Source of the DNA: Aeromonas sanarellii
Lineage (GTDB): Bacteria; Pseudomonadota; Gammaproteobacteria; Enterobacterales; Aeromonadaceae
Assembly (NCBI RefSeq): GCF_000820085.1
Contig: NZ_CDBN01000017.1
Span: 1 to 37,560, forward strand
Direction of reading: 5' to 3'
Length of the DNA stretch: 37,560 bases
The notes under the pieces are model-generated. The model saw only the letters and a program-made list of their open reading frames with translations, was not told the origin of the DNA and did no database searches. Positions 26,898-34,300 of the stretch are shown one piece after another (the stretch's first letter is position 1; the number at the start of each line of letters is the position of its first letter). A program made the translations under genes and the position numbers.

Positions 26898-26923
26898 CAA
26901 GGCCACCCCCTGGGGTGGCCTTG
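26898..26923. terminator. Hairpin terminator between convergent ybaL and puuB
   Basis: A 12-bp perfect stem, CAAGGCCACCCC (26898-26909) with GGGGTGGCCTTG (26912-26923). It lies between convergent genes. The T tract is weak on the plus strand; on the minus strand the stem is followed by CGTTTTC. It most likely serves puuB. Confidence 0.7.
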
Positions 26924-26950
26924 TAGGTATCCGAGTCCGGGCAGGCGGGA

Positions 26951-28228
26951 TCACACCCCCAGCCGATCGCGCAGGGTGTACCAGGCGGCGCCGGCGGCGG
27001 TGAAGGGGATACGGAACAGACGCCCCCCCGGGAAGGGGTAATGAGGGAGCTTCGCGAACGCATCGAAGCGCTCCGCCTGACCGCTCAGCACCTCGGAGAG
27101 CAGCTTGCCCGCCAGATGGGTACAGGTCACGCCGTGGCCGCTGTAGCCCTGCATGTAGTAGATGTTGGGACCGATGCGGCCGAACTGCGGCAGACGCGAC
27201 AGGGTCAGCAGGAAGTTGCCGGTCCAGGTGTACTCCACCTTGACGCCGGCCAGCTGGGGGAAGGTCTTCAGCATCTTGGGGATGATCAGCCGCTCGATGT
27301 CCGCCGGATCCCGCGCGCCGTAGACCACGCCGCCGCCATAGATGAGCCGGTGATCGGCGCTGGTGCGGTAGTAGTCGAGCAGGTAGTTGCAATCCTCGAT
27401 GCAGTAGTTTTGCGGCAACAGCGAGCGGGCCCGCGCCTCCCCCAGCACCTCGGTGGCGATCACCTGGGTGCCGCAGGGCATGCTCTTGCCGGCGAGTTCG
27501 GGCACCAGGTTGCCGAGGTAGGCGTTGCCCGCCACCACGACATAGCGCGCCTTCACCGCCCCCTTGGCGGTCTTGACCAGGGCGGGCTGACCCGGGGTGA
27601 TGCTGGTGACGGTGGACTGCTCGAAGATCTGCCCCCCCTGCATGCGGATGGCCTCCGCCTCCCCCAGAGCCAGGTTGAGGGGGTGGATATGGCCGCCGCT
27701 CTTGTCCAGCAGCGCGCCGACGTAGCGATCGCTCGCCACCACCTCGCGTACCCCGTCGGCATCGAGCAGCTCCAGCTTGTCGTTGCCCCACTTCTCCCAG
27801 CGAGTCTGCTGCGCCTTGAGCTCGTGCAGCTGCTTCTCGGTCTCGGCGGCGAAGACCCCCCCCTCACGCAGATCGCACTGGATGTTGTAGCGCTTGATCC
27901 GTTCGCGGATGATCTGGCCTCCCTCAAACAGCATGGAGCCGAGCAGCCTGGCCTGTTCCGGCGGGCAATTCGCTTCTATGGTGTCGATGTCGCGGCTGTA
28001 GGAGTTGACGATCTGGCCGCCGTTGCGACCGCTGGCGCCAAAGCCCACCCGGGCCGCCTCCAGCACCACCACCTTGTAGCCCTTCTCCACCAGGTGCAGG
28101 GCGCTGGAGAGGCCGGTGTAGCCCGCGCCTATGATGCAGACGTCGCACTCCAGCTGCTCGGTGAGCGTGGGATAGGGGGCGTGCTTGTTGGCACTGGCTG
28201 CGTAGTAACTGTTTACATGTTCGGTCAT
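26951..28228 (-). CDS. puuB: Gamma-glutamylputrescine oxidase
   Basis: A 425-residue FAD-dependent oxidoreductase, one residue shorter than E. coli PuuB and similar over the whole length (MTEH-SYYAASANK at the start, LRDRLGV at the end). PuuB oxidises gamma-glutamyl-putrescine to gamma-glutamyl-gamma-aminobutyraldehyde with release of ammonia and hydrogen peroxide. The FAD-binding motif GAGYTG is at residues 34-39; GFGASGRNGGQIVNSYSRDID and GYSGHGVTCTHLAGKLL are family signatures. ATG 28228 was chosen over an upstream in-frame ATG because it matches the E. coli N-terminus and has a GGGA ribosome-binding site. It lies 49 bp downstream of puuR in the same direction. Confidence 0.96.
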   Translation of the reverse strand: MTEHVNSYYAASANKHAPYPTLTEQLECDVCIIGAGYTGLSSALHLVEKGYKVVVLEAARVGFGASGRNGGQIVNSYSRDIDTIEANCPPEQARLLGSMLFEGGQIIRERIKRYNIQCDLREGGVFAAETEKQLHELKAQQTRWEKWGNDKLELLDADGVREVVASDRYVGALLDKSGGHIHPLNLALGEAEAIRMQGGQIFEQSTVTSITPGQPALVKTAKGAVKARYVVVAGNAYLGNLVPELAGKSMPCGTQVIATEVLGEARARSLLPQNYCIEDCNYLLDYYRTSADHRLIYGGGVVYGARDPADIERLIIPKMLKTFPQLAGVKVEYTWTGNFLLTLSRLPQFGRIGPNIYYMQGYSGHGVTCTHLAGKLLSEVLSGQAERFDAFAKLPHYPFPGGRLFRIPFTAAGAAWYTLRDRLGV

Positions 28229-28277
28229 GATCCCTGTTTCCTTACCGGTTCTTTTCCAACACGAGTCGTTGTTCACA

Positions 28278-28889
28278 TTAAAAACTGGCCGGGGTGTGGG
28301 CGCTGACGATGCGGCAGGTCTCCCCCGACGGATTGCTGAAGCTGTGGGGCTCGCCGGTGTCGATGACGTAGCTGTCCCCGGCGCACAGTTCATAGGTCTG
28401 GCCCGCCAGGGTCAGCAGCACGGATCCTTCCAGCACGGTGCCCACCTCTTCCCCCTGATGCTTCACCACCCCCCCGGTGTCCGTGCCGGGGGCATAGGTC
28501 TCCAGCATGAAGCCGAGCTGACGCCGGTTGTTGCCGTTGTGCACCAGCTTCATGGAGACCCCCTGGCTGCCCAGCTCGATGAGCTGCTCCGCCTTGATCA
28601 CCACGCTCGGCGTCTGCTGCTCCTCCTCGGCGAAGAAGCGCGACAACGGCAGCTCGTAGACGCTGAGCAGCTTCTGCAGCGAGGCCACCGAGGGGCTCAC
28701 CTTGTTCTGCTCTATCATGCAGATGGCGCCGTGGGTCAGGCCGCTCAGCTCGGCCGCCCGGCGCTGGGAGAACCCGAGCCGCCGGCGGATCTGGGCGAGG
28801 CGCTCGCCCATGCTCTTGTCCATCTCTTTGTCGGCCAAGGGGTTATCCGTCATGGTCCGCCACTGGACCTCTCCCCGGGGGTGCTGCAT
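28278..28889 (-). CDS. puuR: Putrescine-responsive transcriptional repressor PuuR
   Basis: A 203-residue repressor with an N-terminal Cro/CI helix-turn-helix (GERLAQIRRRLGFSQRRAAE, then HGAICMIEQNKVSPSVASLQ) and a C-terminal cupin domain (KHQGEEVGTVLEG, IDTGEPHSFSNPSGE). E. coli PuuR is 185 residues and represses the puu genes until putrescine is present. I take ATG 28889 as the start because AAGGAG lies 8 nt before it, while ATG 28853, which would match the E. coli length, has no good ribosome-binding site. This gives an 18-residue N-terminal extension. Two repeats resembling the PuuR box lie 74-117 bp upstream, between puuR and gabD, so autoregulation and control of the divergent arm are likely. 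Confidence 0.94.
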   Translation of the reverse strand: MQHPRGEVQWRTMTDNPLADKEMDKSMGERLAQIRRRLGFSQRRAAELSGLTHGAICMIEQNKVSPSVASLQKLLSVYELPLSRFFAEEEQQTPSVVIKAEQLIELGSQGVSMKLVHNGNNRRQLGFMLETYAPGTDTGGVVKHQGEEVGTVLEGSVLLTLAGQTYELCAGDSYVIDTGEPHSFSNPSGETCRIVSAHTPASF

Positions 28890-28962
28890 CGCCTGTCTCC
28901 TTCCATGGTCATTCGAATACCTGGTGACGACTGGTTAATATAGTGCGTCAGCGCCCTTGGCC

Positions 28963-29006
28963 TGTTCACTATCCTGCACAACCCTAGCCGTTCATTATTT
29001 TGCACA
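28963..29006. promoter_or_regulatory. Two candidate PuuR boxes between puuR and gabD
   Basis: TGTTCACTATCCTGCACA (28963-28980) and CGTTCATTATTTTGCACA (28989-29006) are direct repeats agreeing at 14 of 18 positions, with starts 26 bp apart. On the opposite strand the second reads AAAATAATGAAC, very near the E. coli PuuR recognition sequence as I remember it (AAAATATAATGAACA). They lie in the AT-rich divergent region that should contain the promoters of puuR-puuB and of gabD. Confidence 0.68.
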
Positions 29007-29199
29007 CTCGGGGCGATAAAAAACGCCACAGTCGCGCCATTAGCCCCATTTCTAGCATGCCACGCACCATACACTCAAATATATTTAACACTTGAAAAAC
29101 ATTTCGGCTCACTTTATGGTCGTTACGTGCTTATTATTCTATACGGTGGCACCCCGGCATGCGTGAGCCACCCAGACCCACAATCGAGGCTTCCTATCT

Positions 29200-30663
29200 A
29201 TGTCAGCATCACAACCCGCTCTCTCCCTGATCAAGTCCCTTGCCTATATAGACGGTCGCTGGTGCGAGGCCAGGGACGGGCGCCGGTTCGAGGTCCTGAA
29301 CCCGGCGACCGGCCAGCCCATCACCCAGGTGCCCGACATGGACGGGGAGGACACCCGGCTCGCCATCGAAGCGGCCCACGCGGCCCAGCCCGCCTGGGCG
29401 GCCCTCACCGCCAAGGAGCGCAGCAGCCGGCTCCAGGCCTGGTTCGAGCTCATCATGGCCAACCAGGAGGAGCTGGCCCGCATCATGACCTGCGAGCAGG
29501 GCAAGCCGCTGGCGGAGGCCAAAGGGGAGGTGGCCTACGGCGCCAGCTTCATCCAGTGGTTCGCGGAAGAGGGCAAGCGCGCCTATGGCCGCACCATCCC
29601 CGGCTTCTCCGGCGATCGGCGCCTGGCCACCATCAAACAGCCGGTGGGCGTGGTCGCCGCCATTACCCCCTGGAACTTCCCCATCGCCATGATCACCCGC
29701 AAGGCGGGACCGGCCCTGGCCGCCGGCTGCACCATCGTCATCAAGCCCGCCGCCGAGACCCCACTCTGCGCCCTGGCCCTGGCGGCCCTGGCGGAGCAGG
29801 CGGGCATCCCCGCCGGGGTCATCAACATCGTCACCAGCCATCAGGCGAGCGCGGTGGGCGACGAGCTGTGCAGCAACAAGACGGTGCGCAAGCTCTCCTT
29901 CACCGGCTCCACCCGCATCGGCAAGCTCTTGATGCGCCAGTGCGCCGACACCATGAAGCGGCTCTCCCTGGAGCTTGGCGGCAACGCCCCCTTCATCGTG
30001 TTTGACGACGCGGATCTCGACGCCGCCGTGGCCGGGGCCCTGGCCTCCAAGTACCGCAACGCGGGCCAGACCTGCGTCTGCGCCAACCGCATCCTGGTGC
30101 AGGCCGGGGTCTATGACGCCTTCGCCGACAAGCTGGCGGCCGCGGTGCGGGACTTCAAGGTGGGCGACGGCATGGGCGAGGGCGTCCAGATCGGGCCCCT
30201 CATCAACCCGGCCGCCGCCGACAAGGTGGCGAGCCTGGTCAGGGAGGCCCAAGCCGCCGGTGCCCGGGTGCTGGTGGGCGGCGAAGCCCACCCCGCCGGC
30301 CCGCTCTTCTACCGCCCCACCATCCTGACCGGGGTCGGCAAGGGCAACCCCATCCTGGACGAGGAGATCTTCGGGCCCGTCGCCCCCCTGGTGCGCTTCG
30401 AGACCGAGGATGAGGCCATCGCGCTCGCCAACGACACCCCTTATGGCCTGGCCGCCTACTTCTATGGCCGCGACATCGCCCGCGTCTGGCGGGTGGCCGA
30501 GCGGCTGGAATACGGCATGGTGGGCATCAACGAGGGGATCATCTCGACCGAGCTGGCCCCCTTCGGCGGCATCAAGGAGTCGGGGCTGGGCCGGGAAGGG
30601 GCGGCCGAGGGGCTGGAGGAGTACCTCGAGACCAAATACCTCTGCTTCGGCGGCATCCGCTAG
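29200..30663 (+). CDS. gabD: Succinate-semialdehyde dehydrogenase (NADP+), GabD type
   Basis: A 487-residue aldehyde dehydrogenase. Asn159 (TPWNF), the general base Glu258 (LELGG) and the nucleophile Cys292 (GQTCVCANR) are all present. The GQTCVCANR form and the ending APFGGIKESGLGREG resemble GabD more than PuuC. GabD oxidises succinic semialdehyde, the product of GABA transamination, to succinate. In this puu context it may also accept gamma-glutamyl-aminobutyraldehyde, the PuuC substrate, but that is speculation. ATG 29200 has GAGG about 10 nt upstream. The gene is divergent from puuR and followed after 148 bp by gabT. A large hairpin lies in that gap. Confidence 0.92.
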   Translation: MSASQPALSLIKSLAYIDGRWCEARDGRRFEVLNPATGQPITQVPDMDGEDTRLAIEAAHAAQPAWAALTAKERSSRLQAWFELIMANQEELARIMTCEQGKPLAEAKGEVAYGASFIQWFAEEGKRAYGRTIPGFSGDRRLATIKQPVGVVAAITPWNFPIAMITRKAGPALAAGCTIVIKPAAETPLCALALAALAEQAGIPAGVINIVTSHQASAVGDELCSNKTVRKLSFTGSTRIGKLLMRQCADTMKRLSLELGGNAPFIVFDDADLDAAVAGALASKYRNAGQTCVCANRILVQAGVYDAFADKLAAAVRDFKVGDGMGEGVQIGPLINPAAADKVASLVREAQAAGARVLVGGEAHPAGPLFYRPTILTGVGKGNPILDEEIFGPVAPLVRFETEDEAIALANDTPYGLAAYFYGRDIARVWRVAERLEYGMVGINEGIISTELAPFGGIKESGLGREGAAEGLEEYLETKYLCFGGIR

Positions 30664-30675
30664 GCAGCCACACCT

Positions 30676-30723
30676 TGCGCCGGCGGCCGGGCCCCTGTAT
30701 CAGGCCCACCATCCGCCGGCGCA
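30676..30723 (+). other. Large two-tier hairpin between gabD and gabT
   Basis: TGCGCCGGCGG (30676-30686) pairs perfectly with CCGCCGGCGCA (30713-30723). Inside, GGGCC (30689-30693) pairs with GGCCC (30703-30707). There is no T tract, so it is not a standard terminator. It may stabilise the upstream mRNA or lower readthrough. A smaller hairpin, AGGGGC/GCCCCT (30784-30799), lies next to the gabT ribosome-binding site. Confidence 0.6.
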
Positions 30724-30811
30724 GCCATATCGGTCAACAAGGACGAAGTGAGTGCTCCCAAGGGGGCCTCGCCACATTGAGACAGGGGCCCATGCCCCTC
30801 AGGGAGGAAAG

Positions 30812-32101
30812 ATGAGTCATTCAAGCAACAACCAGGGCTGGCAGGCCCGCCGCGAAGCGGCCGTGGTACAGGGGGTCGGCACCCTGCTGCCGGTCTTCAT
30901 CGACCGGGCGCACAACGCCGAGCTGTGGGACGTGGAGGGCAACCGCTACATCGACTTCGCCTCCGGCATCGCCGTGCTCAACACCGGCCACAACCACCCC
31001 AAGGTGGTGGCGGCGGTGCGCGCCCAGCTGGAGAAGTTCAGCCACACCTGCTTCCAGGTCACCCCCTACCCCGGCTACATCGAGCTGGCGGAAAAATTGA
31101 ATGCCCTGGTGCCGGGGCCGACCCCCAAGCGCACCCTCTTCCTCTCCACCGGTGCCGAGGCGGTGGAGAACGCCATCAAGATCGCCCGCGCCCACACCGG
31201 TCGCAGCGGCACCATCGCCTTCAAGGGGGGCTTCCACGGCCGCACCATGATGGGGATGGCGCTCACCGGCAAGGTGGTGCCCTACAAGACCGGCTTCGGC
31301 CCCTTCCCGGGCGAGGTCTATCACCTGCCCTTCCCCGCCGACTACCTGGGGGTGAGCGAGGCGGACGCCCTGGCCGCCCTGGAGCTCTGCTTCAGCGCCG
31401 ACATCGAGCCGGGCCGGGTGGCCGCCATCATCATAGAGCCGGTGCAGGGCGAGGGGGGCTTCTACGTCGCCTCCCCGAGCTTCCTGCAGAAGCTGCGCAG
31501 CGTATGCGATCAGCACGGCATCCTGCTCATCTGCGACGAGATCCAGAGCGGCTTCTGTCGCACCGGCAAGACCTTCGCCACCGAATATGCCGGCATAGAG
31601 CCGGACATCATGACGCTCGCCAAGAGCCTGGCCGGCGGCTTCCCCCTCTCCGCCGTGGTGGGCAAGAGCGACATCATGAACGCCGCCAAGCCGGGCGGTC
31701 TCGGCGGCACCTATGCCGGCTCCCCCATCGCCTGCGCCGCCGCCCTGGCGGTACTGGAGGTCATCGAGGAGGAGCGTCTGAACCAGCAGGCCCTGGCCCA
31801 GGGCGAGCAGATCAAGGCGCGCCTGCACAAGCTGGCGACACGGTTCGACTGCATCGGCGACATCCGCGGTCCCGGCGCCATGGTGGCCATGGAGCTGGTC
31901 AAGGGAGGCGACGCCAGCCGGCCGGATCCCGACCTCACCAGGCGACTGGTGGCCGAGGCGGGCAAGCGCGGTCTGGTGCTGCTGGCCTGCGGCGTGCGCG
32001 GCAACGTGATCCGCTTCCTGGCCCCCCTGACCGCCCCGGCGGCCATCGTCGACGAGGGGCTGGACCTGCTCGAGCAGGCCCTGCTCACCGCCCTGGATTA
32101 G
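30812..32101 (+). CDS. gabT: 4-aminobutyrate transaminase (GabT/PuuE type)
   Basis: A 429-residue class III PLP aminotransferase. It converts GABA and 2-oxoglutarate to succinic semialdehyde and glutamate. The PLP lysine is Lys271 in MTLAKSLAGGFPL; Asp242 in CDEIQSGFCRTG contacts the PLP ring, and STGAEAVENAIKIAR and EPVQGEGGF are family signatures. The ATG at 30812 has GGAGGAAAG just before it and replaces a longer in-frame start at 30752. GabT and PuuE are close homologues; I cannot tell which orthologue this is, though location in a putrescine region favours a PuuE role. It follows gabD and precedes the first puuP leader. Confidence 0.93.
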   Translation: MSHSSNNQGWQARREAAVVQGVGTLLPVFIDRAHNAELWDVEGNRYIDFASGIAVLNTGHNHPKVVAAVRAQLEKFSHTCFQVTPYPGYIELAEKLNALVPGPTPKRTLFLSTGAEAVENAIKIARAHTGRSGTIAFKGGFHGRTMMGMALTGKVVPYKTGFGPFPGEVYHLPFPADYLGVSEADALAALELCFSADIEPGRVAAIIIEPVQGEGGFYVASPSFLQKLRSVCDQHGILLICDEIQSGFCRTGKTFATEYAGIEPDIMTLAKSLAGGFPLSAVVGKSDIMNAAKPGGLGGTYAGSPIACAAALAVLEVIEEERLNQQALAQGEQIKARLHKLATRFDCIGDIRGPGAMVAMELVKGGDASRPDPDLTRRLVAEAGKRGLVLLACGVRGNVIRFLAPLTAPAAIVDEGLDLLEQALLTALD

Positions 32102-32160
32102 CCAGGGAGAGAGCGCCGCGCCTGAGTGCAAAAAAATGCGTTTTTGCCTCCTTGATATGC

Positions 32161-32189
32161 TTGTCAAGGGGGCAGCACGAATGCACAAT
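32161..32189 (+). promoter_or_regulatory. Promoter of the first puuP unit
   Basis: TTGTCA (32161-32166) and CACAAT (32184-32189) are separated by 17 bp. The same arrangement, TTGTCT-17 bp-CACAAT, precedes the second puuP leader at 33976-34004. An inverted repeat CCTTGA/TCAAGG (32150-32155 and 32164-32169) overlaps the -35 and could be a regulator site. Confidence 0.65.
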
Positions 32190-32195
32190 GCGCCT

Positions 32196-32335
32196 CCGCT
32201 TCAAAGGACCGTTCGCTCATCGCAGCCCGGTTCTTTTTTTGCGGCAAACAAATCCATAACGAGGCCGGAACCGACCGGAAATGATAGCGAGATGGACAGC
32301 CATCTCACGACACCGCTTCTTCGATGAGGAACACC
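32196..32335 (+). ncRNA. Structured 5' leader of the first puuP unit (candidate cis-regulatory RNA)
   Basis: From the predicted transcription start (about 32196) to the leader ORF there are about 140 nt that align with the leader of the second puuP gene. In order: an imperfect hairpin, ACCG (32208-32211) with CGGT (32228-32231) and an inner GCT/AGC pair, followed by TTCTTTTTTT; the block GAGGCCGGA with a second CCGG (32261-32278); and the hairpin GAGATGG (32289-32295)/CCATCTC (32300-32306). In the second leader the last stem is GAGATTGC/GCAATCTC, a compensated difference. This could be an attenuator or ligand-binding leader; the ligand is unknown. Confidence 0.55.
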
Positions 32336-32473
32336 ATGGGGCATTTCACCGCTTTCCTGCCGGCCTGCGCCGGTTTGCGCCACTCGTCTGTGCAACAGAC
32401 CGGCGCCCCCACTGCACAGGATGACGCCGCCGTCAGCCTGATCCCCTCGGTCCGGACAGGGGAGAACGCATGA
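32336..32473 (+). CDS. Leader peptide 1 upstream of puuP, translationally coupled
   Basis: A 45-codon [23 protein letters not shown] and onward to TGENA. GAGGA lies 5 nt before its ATG. Its stop TGA overlaps the permease start by 3 nt (ATGA), so ribosomes finishing it can restart on puuP. The matching ORF before the second puuP gene (34148-34300) shares 28 of the first 38 residues, and seven of the shared residues use different codons, which supports selection on the peptide. It is hydrophilic after the first nine residues and has no clear signal peptide. I do not recognise a family. A role as a polyamine- or amino-acid-sensing leader peptide is inference; it could also be a small functional protein. 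Confidence 0.68.
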   Translation: MGHFTAFLPACAGLRHSSVQQTGAPTAQDDAAVSLIPSVRTGENA

Positions 32474-33816
32474 TGAATGCCCACCCCGTCGGCCTGAAAA
32501 AGAGCCTGAAACTCTGGCACGTGGTCATCATGGGTCTGGCCTATCTGACCCCCATGGCCGTGTTCGACACCTTCGGCATCGTCACCGAGATCACCGAAGG
32601 CCATGTGCCCACCGCCTATCTGTTCGCCCTGGTCGGCATGCTGTTCACCGCCATGAGCTACGGCCACCTGGTGCGCAAGTTCCCCTCGGCAGGCTCCGCC
32701 TACACCTATGCCCAGAAGGTGTTTCACCCCTATGTGGGCTTCATGGTGGGCTGGGTCTCCCTGCTCGACTACATGTTCATGCCAATGATCAACATGCTGC
32801 TGGCCAAGATCTACATGGAGGCCCTGTTCCCGAACCTGGAGCCCTGGACCTACATCCTGGCCCTGACCGCCGTCATGACCTTCCTGAACCTGCGCGGCAT
32901 CAAGCTGGTGGCGAACTTCAACAGCCTGATCGTCATCATGCAGTTCAGCATCATCGCCGTCTTCATCGGCCTCATCGCCTGGGGCGTTGCCCATGGCGAG
33001 GGGCTCGGCACAGTGGCGAGCAGCCGTCCCTTCTTCTCGGATCAGATGGCCCTGGTGCCCCTGTTCACCGGTGCCTCCATCCTCTGCCTGTCGTTCCTGG
33101 GCTTCGATGCCATCAGCACATTGTGCGAGGAGACCCCGAACGCGGATCGGGTGATCCCCCGCGCCATCGTGCTGACCGCGCTCATCGGCGGCGTGCTATT
33201 CATCTCGGTCTCCTACTTCCTGCAGCTGTTCTTCCCGGACATCTCCCGCTTCCAGCAGCCGGATGCGGTGCTGCCGGAGATCGCGCTCTACGTCGGCGGC
33301 AAGCTGTTCCAGGCGGTGGTGCTGGTCTGCACGACCGTGGCGGTGCTCGCCTCCGGGCTCGCCTCCCACGCCGGGGTGTCGCGCCTGCTCTATGTGATGG
33401 GGCGGGATCGCGCCCTGCCGAGCCGCTTCTTCTCCTACATCCACCCCAGGTGGCAGACCCCGGCCCTGAACGTGCTGCTGGTGGGGGCTCTGGCGCTCTC
33501 CGCCGTGTCGTTCGACCTGGAGATGGCGCTGGCCCTGATCAACTTCGGCGCCCTGGTGGCCTTCACCTTCGTCAACCTGGCGGTGATCGCCCACTTCTAC
33601 ATCAAGCTCGGCCACAACAAGACGCTGCGGGATCACCTGGTGTTCCTGGCCCTACCGCTGTGCGGCGCCGCCTGCATCGGGGTGCTCTGGCTCAACCTCG
33701 AACCCTCCTCCTTCGAGCTGGGGCTGATCTGGGCCGCCCTCGGCGCCCTCTACCTGCTGCTGCGCCTGACGGTGTTCCGGGTTCCCCTCGGCCGGCCGGA
33801 GACCGATCTCTCCTGA
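32470..33816 (+). CDS. puuP: Putrescine importer PuuP-like, APC family (copy 1)
   Basis: A 448-residue amino acid-polyamine-organocation permease with about 12 membrane segments. It resembles E. coli PuuP throughout: [20 protein letters not shown] in TM1, [43 protein letters not shown] and [16 protein letters not shown]. PuuP imports putrescine by proton symport at the inner membrane; copy-specific substrate differences are possible. ATG 32470 has GGGGAG just upstream, inside the leader ORF, and overlaps that ORF's stop; ATG 32473 is an alternative. The gene follows a leader of the same design as copy 2, so the duplication included promoter, leader and gene. It ends at a hairpin at 33836. Confidence 0.92.
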   Translation: MMNAHPVGLKKSLKLWHVVIMGLAYLTPMAVFDTFGIVTEITEGHVPTAYLFALVGMLFTAMSYGHLVRKFPSAGSAYTYAQKVFHPYVGFMVGWVSLLDYMFMPMINMLLAKIYMEALFPNLEPWTYILALTAVMTFLNLRGIKLVANFNSLIVIMQFSIIAVFIGLIAWGVAHGEGLGTVASSRPFFSDQMALVPLFTGASILCLSFLGFDAISTLCEETPNADRVIPRAIVLTALIGGVLFISVSYFLQLFFPDISRFQQPDAVLPEIALYVGGKLFQAVVLVCTTVAVLASGLASHAGVSRLLYVMGRDRALPSRFFSYIHPRWQTPALNVLLVGALALSAVSFDLEMALALINFGALVAFTFVNLAVIAHFYIKLGHNKTLRDHLVFLALPLCGAACIGVLWLNLEPSSFELGLIWAALGALYLLLRLTVFRVPLGRPETDLS

Positions 33817-33835
33817 TAGCGCCCTTCCCCCCAAC

Positions 33836-33860
33836 GAGCCCGCCCGGTGCGGGCTCCTTT
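33836..33860 (+). terminator. Probable terminator of puuP copy 1
   Basis: GAGCCCGC (33836-33843) pairs with GCGGGCTC (33849-33856) over a 5-nt loop, followed by CTTTCC. The T tract is short. It begins 19 bp after the puuP stop. Confidence 0.7.
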
Positions 33861-33927
33861 CCGGATAATCCGGGCCACTGTCACCCCGCTCCACCCCTTC
33901 GGTCACGACCGCTGCACACACCCGATG

Positions 33928-33959
33928 ACGGGGTTGACTCCGGTCAACAAAATCCCCGT
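33928..33959. promoter_or_regulatory. Inverted repeat upstream of the second puuP promoter
   Basis: ACGGGG (33928-33933)/CCCCGT (33954-33959) encloses TTGAC (33934-33938)/GTCAA (33943-33947). The inner TTGA-TCAA symmetry recalls the CCTTGA/TCAAGG repeat at the first puuP promoter. It may be a protein-binding site or an extra terminator hairpin, as it is followed by TTTGCGGCCTTTTT. Confidence 0.4.
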
Positions 33960-33975
33960 TTGCGGCCTTTTTCCC

Positions 33976-34004
33976 TTGTCTCCTTTCCCCCCCGAGGGCA
34001 CAAT
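33976..34004 (+). promoter_or_regulatory. Promoter of the second puuP unit
   Basis: TTGTCT (33976-33981) and CACAAT (33999-34004) are separated by 17 bp, the same layout as at 32161-32189. Conservation of both hexamers and the spacing between two otherwise diverged upstream regions is the main support. Confidence 0.65.
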
Positions 34005-34010
34005 ACGGCG

Positions 34011-34147
34011 CCCCTTGAGAGCCGATGTTGTTACGACATCGGTTCTTTGCTTTTTTGGGGCACACCACCATCCACCAAGAGGCCGGACCTTGTGCCGGAA
34101 TTGATACCGAGATTGCCGGGCAATCTCCCGACGTTGTGAGGAAAAAC
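34011..34147 (+). ncRNA. Structured 5' leader of the second puuP unit (candidate cis-regulatory RNA)
   Basis: About 137 nt from the predicted start to the leader ORF. The first hairpin is CCGATGT (34022-34028)/ACATCGG (34036-34042) followed by TTCTTTGCTTTTTT, a good intrinsic-terminator shape just after the start site. Next come GAGGCCGGA and a second CCGG (34079-34098), then the hairpin GAGATTGC (34109-34116)/GCAATCTC (34120-34127). The order and spacing match the first puuP leader. The T-rich tract could also pair with the GAGGA ribosome-binding site of the leader ORF, though pyrimidine tracts do this easily. Confidence 0.58.
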
Positions 34148-34300
34148 ATGGGGCATTTCACTGCTTTCCTGCCGGTCCCCGCCGGCGTGCGCCACGCATC
34201 TGTGTCACAGACAGGCGCCCCCTGTGTCCAGGAGTGCGCTGCCGCGTCCCTGATCCCGTCCCCCTTCGCCTCCCGGGCGTTCGCAGAGGAGAAAGCGTGA
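34148..34300 (+). CDS. Leader peptide 2 upstream of puuP copy 2, translationally coupled
   Basis: A 50-codon ORF beginning [20 protein letters not shown] and ending FAEEKA. GAGGA lies 6 nt before its ATG. Its TGA shares one base with the permease ATG (TGATG). It is the counterpart of the ORF at 32336-32473: [20 protein letters not shown] and SLIPS are common to both. Copy 2 has three cysteines (Cys26 and Cys30 plus none at position 11, where copy 1 has its only cysteine) if counted loosely, so cysteines are not conserved. No family is recognised. Role inferred from position only. Confidence 0.68.
   Translation: MGHFTAFLPVPAGVRHASVSQTGAPCVQECAAASLIPSPFASRAFAEEKA

Noticed and set aside
32305..32994. 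Minus-strand frame across the first puuP leader as a conserved antisense gene
   Set aside because: It continues as a shadow of the permease; the plus-strand ORF has the ribosome-binding site and stop-start overlap.
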